A DNA stretch of 52,985 nt from positions 1 to 52,985 of the forward strand of contig JAPLDY010000048.1 in the NCBI GenBank assembly GCA_026391595.1. The letters are read 5' to 3'. A program made the position numbers and the translations under genes. Shown one piece after another: positions 27,700-36,384 of this stretch. The notes beneath the pieces are model-generated. The model searched no databases, was not told the DNA's origin, and saw only the letters and a program-made list of their open reading frames with translations. Source of the DNA: Bacteroidia bacterium (lineage in GTDB: Bacteria; Bacteroidota; Bacteroidia; Bacteroidales; VadinHA17). The first letter of the stretch is position 1. Every line of letters begins with the position of its first letter.

Positions 27700-28844
27700 C
27701 TGCTTACCTGGGTTGCTTTCCTTAATGCACTGCTGTCAAAGGAGAGTGAGAATCGAAGTGTACGGGCAAGAGGATGATTAAGGGTTAACGGCATGAGATA
27801 CGAAAAGTCAATTGTGAAACCGCTCATCCTGAACCCTGCACCTGCTGTAAAAAACTGACGTTTCCCTTTGTAGGCATTCTCATGAAAATATCCTGCCCTC
27901 AGGGCAAATATGTTATTGTACCAGTATTCAGCCCCATAAGAATAGGTTATCTCATGAATCTCTTCGGCAAAACCTCCAGGAGCATCGCCAAATGATGTAA
28001 ATAAGGCTTCAGGAACTGAAATATTTTTATCTTCCGTAATCGAAGAGTCGGGAGTAGGAACAAGCAGCTTATTGAGATCTATCGTAATTGAGATCTTGTT
28101 AAACCGGTCGAGATTATAAGTAAGAGCTGATCCGATCCTCAAATTCATAGGAATAAAATCGGAATATGAATCGGTATAGCTCATTTTGCTACCAATATTT
28201 GAGATATCTAAACCAAGTGCAATCAGGGCATCTTTGTTAAGCAGATTAATATTCTTATGATAATATCCTGAAATATCTGCGGCAACTGAAATACCAGGCT
28301 TTGTATCTTCTCCCTGGGCAGGGTAGCCATGGGTAAGATTTGAATAGATGAACCTGAATGCCACGCCTCCCGAAAAATTTTCCGAGAAGAGCCTTGAGTA
28401 GGCCAGGTCTGCTGCCCATTCATTTGGATTAACAATAAGCTGGGTGGCTCCGCCCTCATCAGTAAATTCAATTTTACCATAAGAGGAGTATATAAGACTT
28501 CCGCTAAGGACCTGTTTCTTGTCGAATCTGTAATATCCTGAAAGGTAGGCGATGTTAATATCAGGGACCATAGATCTCAACCATGGGATATAGGAGATAG
28601 CAGCTCCGTATTTACCGTCAATAAATGCAAATTTTGCAGGATTCCAGTGCATACTGTAGATATCGGGAGTGGTTGCCACACCTGCGTCGCCCATTGCCCC
28701 TGCTCTTGAGTCGGGGGCAATCGTAAGCCACGGAACTACCGTCTGGATGGGATTATATTCATATTTATCAGCCTGGCTAAATGTTGTTGTGCTGATTGAA
28801 AGAGCAGCCAAAAACAATACAAGTGCAACCGGGTTCTTTTTCAT
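27696..28844 (-). CDS. porV: Type IX secretion outer-membrane shuttle protein PorV
   Basis: The protein has 382 residues from the ATG at 28844; an in-frame start at 28874 would add ten residues in front of the signal peptide. After the signal (MKKNPVALVLFLAALSISTT, ending FSQA) comes the PorV signature: VVPWLTIAPDSRAGAMGDAG followed by MHWNPAKFAF. The rest is a FadL-like outer-membrane barrel with YSYGAEYWYNNIFALRAGYF near the C-terminal third. PorV carries type IX cargo proteins from the translocon to the sortase PorU, whose gene lies immediately upstream (68-bp gap) on the same strand. It is translationally coupled to ispF. Confidence 0.93.
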   Translation of the reverse strand: MKKNPVALVLFLAALSISTTTFSQADKYEYNPIQTVVPWLTIAPDSRAGAMGDAGVATTPDIYSMHWNPAKFAFIDGKYGAAISYIPWLRSMVPDINIAYLSGYYRFDKKQVLSGSLIYSSYGKIEFTDEGGATQLIVNPNEWAADLAYSRLFSENFSGGVAFRFIYSNLTHGYPAQGEDTKPGISVAADISGYYHKNINLLNKDALIALGLDISNIGSKMSYTDSYSDFIPMNLRIGSALTYNLDRFNKISITIDLNKLLVPTPDSSITEDKNISVPEALFTSFGDAPGGFAEEIHEITYSYGAEYWYNNIFALRAGYFHENAYKGKRQFFTAGAGFRMSGFTIDFSYLMPLTLNHPLARTLRFSLSFDSSALRKATQVSR

Positions 28845-28871
28845 TATCATTCCTGGATTTCTGTGAAAGTA

Positions 28872-28879
28872 CAAATATA
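28872..28879 (-). promoter_or_regulatory. Candidate -7 box upstream of porV
   Basis: On the minus strand TATATTTG matches the TAnnTTTG box. It lies 27 bp before the porV ATG, inside the porU-porV gap, and could give porV expression independent of porU. No clear -33 TTTG is seen. Confidence 0.3.
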
Positions 28880-28912
28880 AAACAATTTTTTACCTATGTT
28901 ATTGTGTTTAAG

Positions 28913-31900
28913 TTACAATATGATGATTCTTCCCGAGGCTGCGGCTTTTTCTCCCCCGGATATTCTTGCAGTCACCCTGTACAGGTAAATTCCTTTTTCT
29001 ACTCTTGTGCCTCCGCTGTTGTTCCCGTCCCAGACTACCGGTAAAAGCTGATATCCGGTTGCAAATTCTGTCGTATTAAGGATCCTTACCAGCCTTCCTG
29101 CTCCATCATATATTGATATGACTATTTCCATCTCTTTGTCGGGCCTGTTATGACCGGCGCTTATTTTTGTCCTTTCTATTGCAGGATTGGGATAATTAAC
29201 AAGATTTGTAAGTATGAATTTACCGTCCGTCTCAACGATAAAGTGTATAATCTCCTCTGATGAATTATTGAAATTGTCCCAGGCTTTGATCTTAACGGAA
29301 TGGTTTCCGGTGGTAAGGTCAGAAAGGTCATATACAATTCTTCCCTTCATGTAGTTGTCGAAGTCATTCTCAAAATAATTATTTAACACAAATGATTTGT
29401 TCTGATTGTTATCGAGAAATCCGGTAAGGTCATGCCCTATACCTGATCCGGTTGTATTAATTCCACCCGGATCTTCAATAATGGCCAGCATCCTGGGATT
29501 CCTGTCCGTTAGCCCTCCGTTTCTGAAGAGTGTATCATTCATGAAAAGCCTTATTTCCGGCCCGGTAGTGTCGACGACATTTGTATTGGCAAATCCTCCC
29601 ACAACGATATCGGAGTAGTAACCACCCATATCCTTGTCCGGATCATATGCATAATAACTAATTTTTCCATTCCCAAAGGTGTAATCAATATCCCTTGGCA
29701 CTATAAAAGAAAAATGAAATCTGCCATTTACTACAGTTGTTTTTCCGCTGAATATTATATTATTCAGAAGATCAAATTTTATTGATTGTCCACCGTCATT
29801 TGCCAGTGTCCTCACGCTTGATGCCTTTTCATAGACCAGGGGTGTTATGATCCCGTTAAAGTCGTTCAACGAAACTCCTCTGTTGTCTGCTATGTGTCCT
29901 GATATTGTCACGTTAGTGAGTGCTTTGAGGCTGTCGGGTGTGTCAATAACCGATATGTGGTTTATGGAATCTGTAACAACCTGTCCATGCCATGGGTATG
30001 CCAGCCTGACTGCCGGGTCTCCAAGGAGAGAAAAGTTCCTTTTGTTGGGACCGCTCCCCGAATTATTCTTCGCTTTCCTGATAATATCGCCCAGTCTGAT
30101 AGCGTTGCCTTTACTGTCGAGTTTAAAGGCTGCTTCATAAATGTTCTTGTTAAGGAAATAGTTGGGTGCGGAATATACCACCCTCGTCGTTGACATCAGG
30201 GCAATTGCACCACCATTCTCATTAAGGAGAACCATCTCTCCGGCCGATGTTTTTCCGGTCATCTCCTTGGTTATGAGATTAATGTCTAAATCATCGAACC
30301 TACTGAATTCGCATGTGGCTGTTACAAACAAAGGCAGCCTTGGGCCATTGTCCCATGCTTTAATATCCTCAGTTTTCATTACTCTTTCATGTGCCAGACC
30401 GGTTTCACTGCCATGGCCGACATAGTTGAATATCAGGCATCCCGAATTGATGCGTGCATTTATTGCCGAATTCACTTCAGGATACGACTGCCCGTTTGCA
30501 GTGGTGACCTGCCTGAAAGCATCGAGGTAGATCTTGTCGACATTGAATGAAGGGACACTGTCATTCAGTAATTTTGCAAGTCCTTCAGCATCAGACATAT
30601 GTGCATTACCATCCTCGTCGTCTGCTGTCAGGCAGATCACATTCTTCCAGTCGCCTGTGTTAGATGCGTTAATATAACCTGCAATTTTTCTGACCAGCAT
30701 TCCTGCCTGGGTTGTGTCTGAAACAGGGAGACGGCCGATGCCAATATCTTCCGTTCCGTCTGCCTCACCTTCACCAGCCTCAAGCAGACCATAAAAATCA
30801 TCAGAAGTAAATGAAGATACTATGATATTTGAGACCTGTGATTGATATGTGGGGATGAAATTTGGATTTTTTGGAGGCAGGGTGCGGTTCTCGAATGATC
30901 CGTCCCCGAAAAGAAGCAAGTATTTAAGAGGGTGTTGTGTGGAGGATTGCCTGATAAATTTCATCCTCAAGAAATTCCTAATGGCTGCAATATCAGAACT
31001 CCCGCCTGAGAATTCATTATAGATCTGTTCCGGAGTGACAATAAGAGAGACAAGTCCGCTATTACTGAAATGCAGGTCAGCAAGCATATCAGCATATTTT
31101 CTGAAAAGCGGATGTGTGACTATGATCATGTCAGCGGCTTCTGAACCGTGGAGATCCTGGTTAGGGATCGAATACGGTTTTATTAAAGGTGAAAGGTAAC
31201 CCGATTCATTAAAGAGAACATATGATCTTAATGTATCCGTTCCAGCTTTAAATGAAACATTTTCACCCGTTTTTGTGTATTGTATCTTTTTTGGTGAACC
31301 AGGATTGGTGATATCCCATACAGATGGCGAATAGGAAGGACTTTTGAATGTAAATTCGGTAACACGGCCTTGACTTTTGGATCTTGAATCTGAGTAGAAA
31401 GCAGTTTTTCCTGAGAAGTTATTCAGTTTTCTACCCTGAATACTTACAAAATCGAGCCAGCCCCGTGCACCCGATTCTCCATTATTATAGAATTTCAGAT
31501 CGAATACCGGAGAGGAGGAAAGCGGGTAAACTGATCCGGATGAGTCCGTGATCTGAGCATAGGTGCCAGTGTAATTGAACATATTGACATTCTGTACCTG
31601 AATACTCTTGTGAAGGGTTGTCCCTTCGTAGAACCTGAACAAAGTGTTTGCTGAAGATCTTGCGAGCACCCTTATCCTGAATTTCATCTTCTCGGTGGTT
31701 ATAAGGTCTGAGAATCCGGGATTAATTGAAATTCCACTTATGGCTGAAACCGTCTGGTACCATTCCCTTCCCGACTTGATCAGGTTTTCATTATCTATGT
31801 CCTGGATAAAGAGGGCATCCGATTCTGAAGATGAGTAATTCGGCGATGCCGATAGTACCTGTACATTTCCCATTTTCTTAACCGGTTCTTTGCCGGACGA

Positions 31901-32335
31901 GATAAAATAGAAAGCAGTATCAGAATAATAATGTTTAATGAAATCATATCCTCCGGATGCACTGTTGTATTTCCATCTGCCTGTTGCCTGTCCGTAAAAC
32001 AGAAGATAATCACCGGAGTTAAAAATTCCGTCACTGCCGGTCTCCAGATATATTGCTATCTGTTCCAGATCATCCGGTCTCGGATCATCATTATAAAAGG
32101 AAAGCTGGCCGAAATTGTTTGAAAATATCTGCGGATCAGAAGGATTATTTAACCCTATTTCCTGAAGCTTTGAGTAATCGATTCGGTATATGCCATCACG
32201 GAGGACAGCTATTTTAAACCACTGACCTTCAGAAAGGACTGATTTGGATGAATAGCTCTCTTTGGCTTGCTGAGCATGAAGGCTGTAACTGACAAAAAGA
32301 AAAAAAAGTGCCGATATTTTAAATAATCTTACCAT
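28913..32335 (-). CDS. porU: Type IX secretion system sortase PorU (C25 gingipain-like peptidase)
   Basis: The protein has 1140 residues from the ATG at 32335. After the signal peptide (ending LHAQQ) comes a ~380-residue N-terminal beta region, then the C25 caspase-like domain with LLLFGDGSFENRTL, the catalytic-His motif FNYVGHGSETGLAHE and the catalytic Cys in FVTATCEFSRFDD. An Ig-like region follows. The end is a FlgD-like / type IX C-terminal domain (NYPNPAIERTKIS ... YDGAGRLVRIL ... GTRVEKGIYLYRV). PorU cuts the C-terminal domain of secreted proteins at the cell surface and attaches them to A-LPS. It is upstream of porV and divergent from the porP-like and gldJ genes, the usual Bacteroidota arrangement. 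Confidence 0.95.
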   Translation of the reverse strand: MVRLFKISALFFLFVSYSLHAQQAKESYSSKSVLSEGQWFKIAVLRDGIYRIDYSKLQEIGLNNPSDPQIFSNNFGQLSFYNDDPRPDDLEQIAIYLETGSDGIFNSGDYLLFYGQATGRWKYNSASGGYDFIKHYYSDTAFYFISSGKEPVKKMGNVQVLSASPNYSSSESDALFIQDIDNENLIKSGREWYQTVSAISGISINPGFSDLITTEKMKFRIRVLARSSANTLFRFYEGTTLHKSIQVQNVNMFNYTGTYAQITDSSGSVYPLSSSPVFDLKFYNNGESGARGWLDFVSIQGRKLNNFSGKTAFYSDSRSKSQGRVTEFTFKSPSYSPSVWDITNPGSPKKIQYTKTGENVSFKAGTDTLRSYVLFNESGYLSPLIKPYSIPNQDLHGSEAADMIIVTHPLFRKYADMLADLHFSNSGLVSLIVTPEQIYNEFSGGSSDIAAIRNFLRMKFIRQSSTQHPLKYLLLFGDGSFENRTLPPKNPNFIPTYQSQVSNIIVSSFTSDDFYGLLEAGEGEADGTEDIGIGRLPVSDTTQAGMLVRKIAGYINASNTGDWKNVICLTADDEDGNAHMSDAEGLAKLLNDSVPSFNVDKIYLDAFRQVTTANGQSYPEVNSAINARINSGCLIFNYVGHGSETGLAHERVMKTEDIKAWDNGPRLPLFVTATCEFSRFDDLDINLITKEMTGKTSAGEMVLLNENGGAIALMSTTRVVYSAPNYFLNKNIYEAAFKLDSKGNAIRLGDIIRKAKNNSGSGPNKRNFSLLGDPAVRLAYPWHGQVVTDSINHISVIDTPDSLKALTNVTISGHIADNRGVSLNDFNGIITPLVYEKASSVRTLANDGGQSIKFDLLNNIIFSGKTTVVNGRFHFSFIVPRDIDYTFGNGKISYYAYDPDKDMGGYYSDIVVGGFANTNVVDTTGPEIRLFMNDTLFRNGGLTDRNPRMLAIIEDPGGINTTGSGIGHDLTGFLDNNQNKSFVLNNYFENDFDNYMKGRIVYDLSDLTTGNHSVKIKAWDNFNNSSEEIIHFIVETDGKFILTNLVNYPNPAIERTKISAGHNRPDKEMEIVISIYDGAGRLVRILNTTEFATGYQLLPVVWDGNNSGGTRVEKGIYLYRVTARISGGEKAAASGRIIIL

Positions 32336-32344
32336 CTTTCCGGG

Positions 32345-32352
32345 CAAAGATA
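32345..32352 (-). promoter_or_regulatory. Candidate near-leaderless -7 box for porU
   Basis: On the minus strand TATCTTTG, a perfect TAnnTTTG match, ends nine bases before the porU ATG. No good -33 TTTG is visible. On the plus strand the same gap holds TAATTTTG (32376-32383), a possible box for the porP-like gene. Confidence 0.35.
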
Positions 32353-32452
32353 GAAATGAGTTTTAGTTTGTATGCTAATTTTGCTTCTTTGTGAGCTGGT
32401 CAGGTTAAAATAATAACGTTTTCAGTACGTTGATATTGCAAAATTGTTGAAT

Positions 32453-33412
32453 ATGGTAAAGTATTTCCTGTGCTTGATTTGTATCACACTGATCATTTCT
32501 GCCCGGAGTCCGGGGCAGGGAGGGCTGAATTACCAGTCGACGATGATCAGCAATCCTTCGGTGACGGGAAGTGCTGGCAATGGAATATTGAGATTATCTT
32601 ATCTGAATCTTTACCCTGGGAACAGTTATAACCTACATTCCGTCAGCTTGTCTTATGACAGTTATTTTCCTTCTCTTCACGGAGGGGCTGGCTTCTATAT
32701 TTCGGATGAATATCTCGGTGGGATAATCAATAACCTGGCTGGCGGTATTTCCTACTCATACTTTCTTCAGGCAAGTGAAAAACTATATGTCAGTGCAGGA
32801 TTATCTGCCTCTTTTTACCACAGGGGGTACGACTTCAGTAATGCAGTGCTTCCTGATCAGATCGATCCTCTTCTTGGAGCCGTATTACAGTCGGGAGAAA
32901 CATTATCGGTACGCGGAAAAACAGTTTTTGACCTCGCCACCGGAATTATGTTTATGTCAGGAAAGTTCTTTGGAGGATTTTCTGTCAAACACCTTGCTGA
33001 ACCAGATCCTTCAGGCACTGACTATACCCGCGGGAATCTTCAAAGAATGCTGGTTGTTCATGGAGCAGGCGACTTCAGTATCAGCAGGGAAAGGAATATA
33101 AGAATACTTCCTCTTGCGAGCATCGAAACAGGAAAAGGGATATTTTCTGCAGCCGCGGGAGCATCACTCGAAAGTAAATACCTGTCAGTCAATGCTATAA
33201 TACTTACTGATAATGGCGGGAATCTGGATCTGCAAACGGGATTTTCAATAAGTTCGGGAAACTTTATGGTGTTTTACAGTTATCGTTTTAATGTTGTATC
33301 GGGAGAAAACCTGCTTCCATTTTCGCTTCAGCACCACACTGGTATTGCTTTAGGTTTAAATAATGTTGATAAAAGAAAAACTGTTAAAACAATAAATTTT
33401 CCTAAATTGTAG
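32453..33412 (+). CDS. PorP/SprF-family type IX secretion outer-membrane protein
   Basis: The protein has 319 residues from the first ATG (32453); the two upstream TTG codons are unlikely starts. A signal peptide (MVKYFLCLICITLIISARS) is followed by a PorP/SprF-type barrel. NYQSTMISNPSVTGSAGNG is the typical N-terminal segment (family: NPA..G..), then FYISDEYLGG, SAGLSASFYHRGYDF and the C-terminal FMVFYSYRFNVVSGENLLPF with SLQHHTGIALGL. Members of this family are outer-membrane components of the secretion/gliding machinery, often paired with specific cargo such as SprB. It lies between porU and gldJ, as expected for this machinery. Which cargo it serves is not visible. Confidence 0.88.
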   Translation: MVKYFLCLICITLIISARSPGQGGLNYQSTMISNPSVTGSAGNGILRLSYLNLYPGNSYNLHSVSLSYDSYFPSLHGGAGFYISDEYLGGIINNLAGGISYSYFLQASEKLYVSAGLSASFYHRGYDFSNAVLPDQIDPLLGAVLQSGETLSVRGKTVFDLATGIMFMSGKFFGGFSVKHLAEPDPSGTDYTRGNLQRMLVVHGAGDFSISRERNIRILPLASIETGKGIFSAAAGASLESKYLSVNAIILTDNGGNLDLQTGFSISSGNFMVFYSYRFNVVSGENLLPFSLQHHTGIALGLNNVDKRKTVKTINFPKL

Positions 33413-33455
33413 TTATATTTGATGAACAAAAAAAGCTAGGTTTTATAAAAATTAT

Positions 33456-33463
33456 TATATTTG
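33456..33463 (+). promoter_or_regulatory. Candidate -7 box for gldJ
   Basis: TATATTTG matches TAnnTTTG and sits 33 bp before the gldJ ATG. A second copy of the same octamer occurs at 33414-33421, just after the porP-like stop. No clear -33 TTTG is found at the standard distance for either. Confidence 0.35.
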
Positions 33464-33496
33464 AATATTCTTAAAAGCTATAAAATTAAAGGAGTT

Positions 33497-35008
33497 ATGC
33501 GTAATTACAGAACTTTAGCGGTAATATTTTTAGCTTCACTTTTCCTGGTGTCCTGCAGTTTGTTCAAGAAGAAAGGTGATTCCAATGTTTCTTCAACTAC
33601 AGGGTGGGCTTACAATGATCCTGACAACGGAGGATTTGAGGTTGCACTTGGCGCCGAACAGCAGCAAGGGCCGGGGCTGGTTCTTATTCAGGGAGGACGG
33701 TTTACCATGGGCCAGATTACACAGGATGTCCTGTATGACTGGAACAATAAACCAAGAACAGTTACTGTTTCCTCATTTTATATGGATGAGACTGAGATCA
33801 CGAACGTCGATTACCGGGAATATCTTTTCTGGCTGCGCCGGGTTTATACCGACTACCCTGAAGTATACAGGAGACAACTTCCCGACACACTTGTCTGGAG
33901 AAGCCCTATGGGATTCAATGACCCTTATGTTCAGTATTATTTCAGGCACCCCTCCTATAACCAATACCCGGTCGTTGGAGTAAGCTGGTTAAAGGCAAAC
34001 GATTACTGCCTCTGGAGGACCGACAGGGTGAACGAACAGCTTCTTATCGACGAGGGCGAACTGAGCCCGAATCCAAATCAGGTAAATCAGGACAATTTTA
34101 ATACTGAAGCTTACCTGGCAGGTCAATATGAGGGAGTTACAAATAAGCTGAGGGAAAGCCTTAACCCTAATCAGACTGAAAGAAGAACAAATTTTGAGGA
34201 TGGATTGCTTCTTCCTTCCTATCGTCTTCCAACAGAAGCAGAATGGGAATTTGCAGCATATGCCCTTATGGGAACAACTTTCGAAGAGAGAATATATGAA
34301 AGAAGAATATTCCCGTGGGACGGACATAATGTAAGAAATTCAGCTCCGAAAAACCGCGGCGAAATGATGGCCAATTTTGTGCGTGGCAGAGGCGATATGA
34401 TGGGCGTTGCCGGTAATCTCAACGATAATGCAAGTATTACAAGTGAAGTCAGATCTTACTGGCCAAATGACTATGGTCTTTACTGCATGGCAGGAAACGT
34501 AAACGAATGGGTATCGGATGTCTATAGACCTCTTACTTCTGATGATGTCGATGAATTTAACCCATTCAGAGGAAACGTATATACTGACCTGCGCCGTGAT
34601 GCCAATGGAAAAGTCGTTACAAAAGACAATCTTGGAAAACTTTATGTTGATACAGTCAGATCAAAAGACGTATCTACCAGGTACAACTACCAGAAAGGCG
34701 ATTACAGAAACTACAGGGATGGTGATCAGAAATCTTCAGTAGGAACTGACTGGATCAATGAAGATGATCCGGATAACAAGAAAGGCTCTTACAGGATGTA
34801 TTCTCAAAAGCTGAAAGAAGGCGGCGATGTTGAAGATTTTGTTACGCTTATCAACGACAATGCAAGAGTATATAAGGGAGGCTCATGGAAAGACAGAGCT
34901 TACTGGCTTAATCCGTCAACCAGAAGATTCCTCGACCAGAATGAATCACGTGACGATATTGGATTCCGCTGTGCAATGATCAGAGTGGGTAGTCCCGCTG
35001 GATTCTGA
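33497..35008 (+). CDS. gldJ: Gliding motility / type IX secretion lipoprotein GldJ
   Basis: The protein has 503 residues from the ATG at 33497, which has a good AAAGGAG ribosome site a few bases upstream; the earlier TTG at 33461 is not needed. The N terminus is a lipoprotein signal (VIFLASLFLVSC). The body is an FGE-sulfatase-type fold: LIQGGRFTMGQI, FYMDETEITNVDYREYLFW, YRLPTEAEWEFAAYAL, MAGNVNEWVSDVYRP, and a C-terminal KGGSWKDRAYW ... IGFRCAMI. The region TGWAYNDPDNGGFEV before the fold is characteristic of GldJ and separates it from GldK/PorK. GldJ is an outer-membrane lipoprotein needed for stable secretion-machine assembly and gliding. It stands next to porU and before murF. Confidence 0.93.
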   Translation: MRNYRTLAVIFLASLFLVSCSLFKKKGDSNVSSTTGWAYNDPDNGGFEVALGAEQQQGPGLVLIQGGRFTMGQITQDVLYDWNNKPRTVTVSSFYMDETEITNVDYREYLFWLRRVYTDYPEVYRRQLPDTLVWRSPMGFNDPYVQYYFRHPSYNQYPVVGVSWLKANDYCLWRTDRVNEQLLIDEGELSPNPNQVNQDNFNTEAYLAGQYEGVTNKLRESLNPNQTERRTNFEDGLLLPSYRLPTEAEWEFAAYALMGTTFEERIYERRIFPWDGHNVRNSAPKNRGEMMANFVRGRGDMMGVAGNLNDNASITSEVRSYWPNDYGLYCMAGNVNEWVSDVYRPLTSDDVDEFNPFRGNVYTDLRRDANGKVVTKDNLGKLYVDTVRSKDVSTRYNYQKGDYRNYRDGDQKSSVGTDWINEDDPDNKKGSYRMYSQKLKEGGDVEDFVTLINDNARVYKGGSWKDRAYWLNPSTRRFLDQNESRDDIGFRCAMIRVGSPAGF

Positions 35009-35027
35009 CAGAGAAATCTTTATATAA

Positions 35028-35063
35028 AATAAGCCTCATTATGGTCGCATAATGAGGCTTATT
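35028..35063 (+). terminator. Long perfect hairpin between gldJ and murF
   Basis: A perfect 16-bp stem (AATAAGCCTCATTATG / CATAATGAGGCTTATT) with a GTCG loop lies 20 bp after the gldJ stop. It ends 8 bp before the murF ATG at 35072. The U-tract is weak (TTATTTG), so it may be a terminator, an attenuator, or a structure hiding the murF ribosome site. Confidence 0.7.
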
Positions 35064-35071
35064 TGTGAAAA

Positions 35072-36364
35072 ATGAAAACAGACCAGATATATAAGCTCTT
35101 CACGGAATCGAACGGTATATCCACCGATTCCAGGACTGTTACTGACGGCCAGCTGTTCTTTGCATTATGGGGTGATAATTACAATGGCAATAAATTTATT
35201 GCTGATGCCCTGGAGAAAGGAGCTTCCTGGGCGGTTATTGATGATCCGGCCTTTGAGACGGAAAAGACAATTCTTGTAGACGACACTCTTGCTGAACTTC
35301 AGGCATTGGCAACCCATCACAGAAAAGAGATGAATGTCGAGGTGCTTGCTATAACCGGATCCAACGGCAAGACTACCACAAAAGAGCTGACAGCTGCCGT
35401 ACTCTCCCGTAAATTCAAGGTCCATTCAACCTACGGTAATCTCAATAATCACATCGGAGTACCCCTTACAATATTGTCCGCACCCGCTGACACTGAGATG
35501 TTGGTCATTGAAATGGGGGCAAGCCATGTAGGCGAAATAAGGACTTTATGCCTTATAGCTAAACCTGACTACGGGATAATCACCAATATCAGCCCTGCCC
35601 ATATAGAAGGATTTGGCTCCTTTGAGGGAGTCATTAAAGCCAAAATAGAGCTCTATGAACACCTTCGAAAAATAAATGGCATTGCTCTATATAACGATAA
35701 GGACCCGATCCTTTCAGAGAAGATCTACAGGCTGGTGAACAGAGCAGTTCCATTCTCCGATCCAACGGGCGTTGGCCTTGTTATCGATTCCGTACAATCT
35801 GAAATGAATCTTAAAATGATTGCTAAATATCAGCAAAAGACATATAATATAAGTACACACCTTTTCGGGAAATATAATATTGAAAATATAAGAGCTGCTA
35901 TTGCAACTGGCCTTTTCATGGGAGTTGATATGAAGGACATTATCGATGAGGTTGAGAAATATGTTCCCCAGAATAACAGGTCGCAGATTAAAGTTACGAA
36001 AAATAATACTCTTATATGTGATTCATATAATGCAAATCCTGTTAGCATGCGTCTGGCTATTGAATCGTTTGCCGCCTTAAAAGCAGAGAAAAAAGTTTGC
36101 ATACTCGGGGATATGCTTGAGCTGGGAGATAAGAGCGAAGAAGAACATATTGGGATCCATAAAGTATTATCAGACCATAATCTACAGGATGTTATACTCG
36201 TCGGACCTGTTTTTTGTAAAGTATCTGCCGGATTCCGGTTCAAGACATTCAGGGATATATCCAGACTGAAGGAATTCTTTAAGACGAAGCCTCTGAAAGG
36301 CAATCATATTCTGATAAAGGGATCGAGAGGAATTGCTCTGGAGCAACTTTATGACATTCTGTAA
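35072..36364 (+). CDS. murF: UDP-N-acetylmuramoyl-tripeptide:D-alanyl-D-alanine ligase
   Basis: At 430 residues this has the expected Mur ligase length. The N-terminal domain shows the UDP-substrate motif STDSRTVTDGQLFFAL. The ATP-binding P-loop is AITGSNGKTTTKELTAAVL near residue 95, followed by TYGNLNNHIGVPLTIL and MLVIEMGASHVGEI, which are MurF-specific. Later come ISPAHIEGFGS and DSYNANPVSMRLAIESF. MurF adds D-Ala-D-Ala to the UDP-MurNAc-tripeptide in the cytoplasm. No other mur/dcw genes are here; the gene follows gldJ, an association also seen in other Bacteroidota. The hairpin just before its start is notable. Confidence 0.96.
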   Translation: MKTDQIYKLFTESNGISTDSRTVTDGQLFFALWGDNYNGNKFIADALEKGASWAVIDDPAFETEKTILVDDTLAELQALATHHRKEMNVEVLAITGSNGKTTTKELTAAVLSRKFKVHSTYGNLNNHIGVPLTILSAPADTEMLVIEMGASHVGEIRTLCLIAKPDYGIITNISPAHIEGFGSFEGVIKAKIELYEHLRKINGIALYNDKDPILSEKIYRLVNRAVPFSDPTGVGLVIDSVQSEMNLKMIAKYQQKTYNISTHLFGKYNIENIRAAIATGLFMGVDMKDIIDEVEKYVPQNNRSQIKVTKNNTLICDSYNANPVSMRLAIESFAALKAEKKVCILGDMLELGDKSEEEHIGIHKVLSDHNLQDVILVGPVFCKVSAGFRFKTFRDISRLKEFFKTKPLKGNHILIKGSRGIALEQLYDIL

Positions 36365-36384
36365 AAGACTCTTTGCAGATTAGG

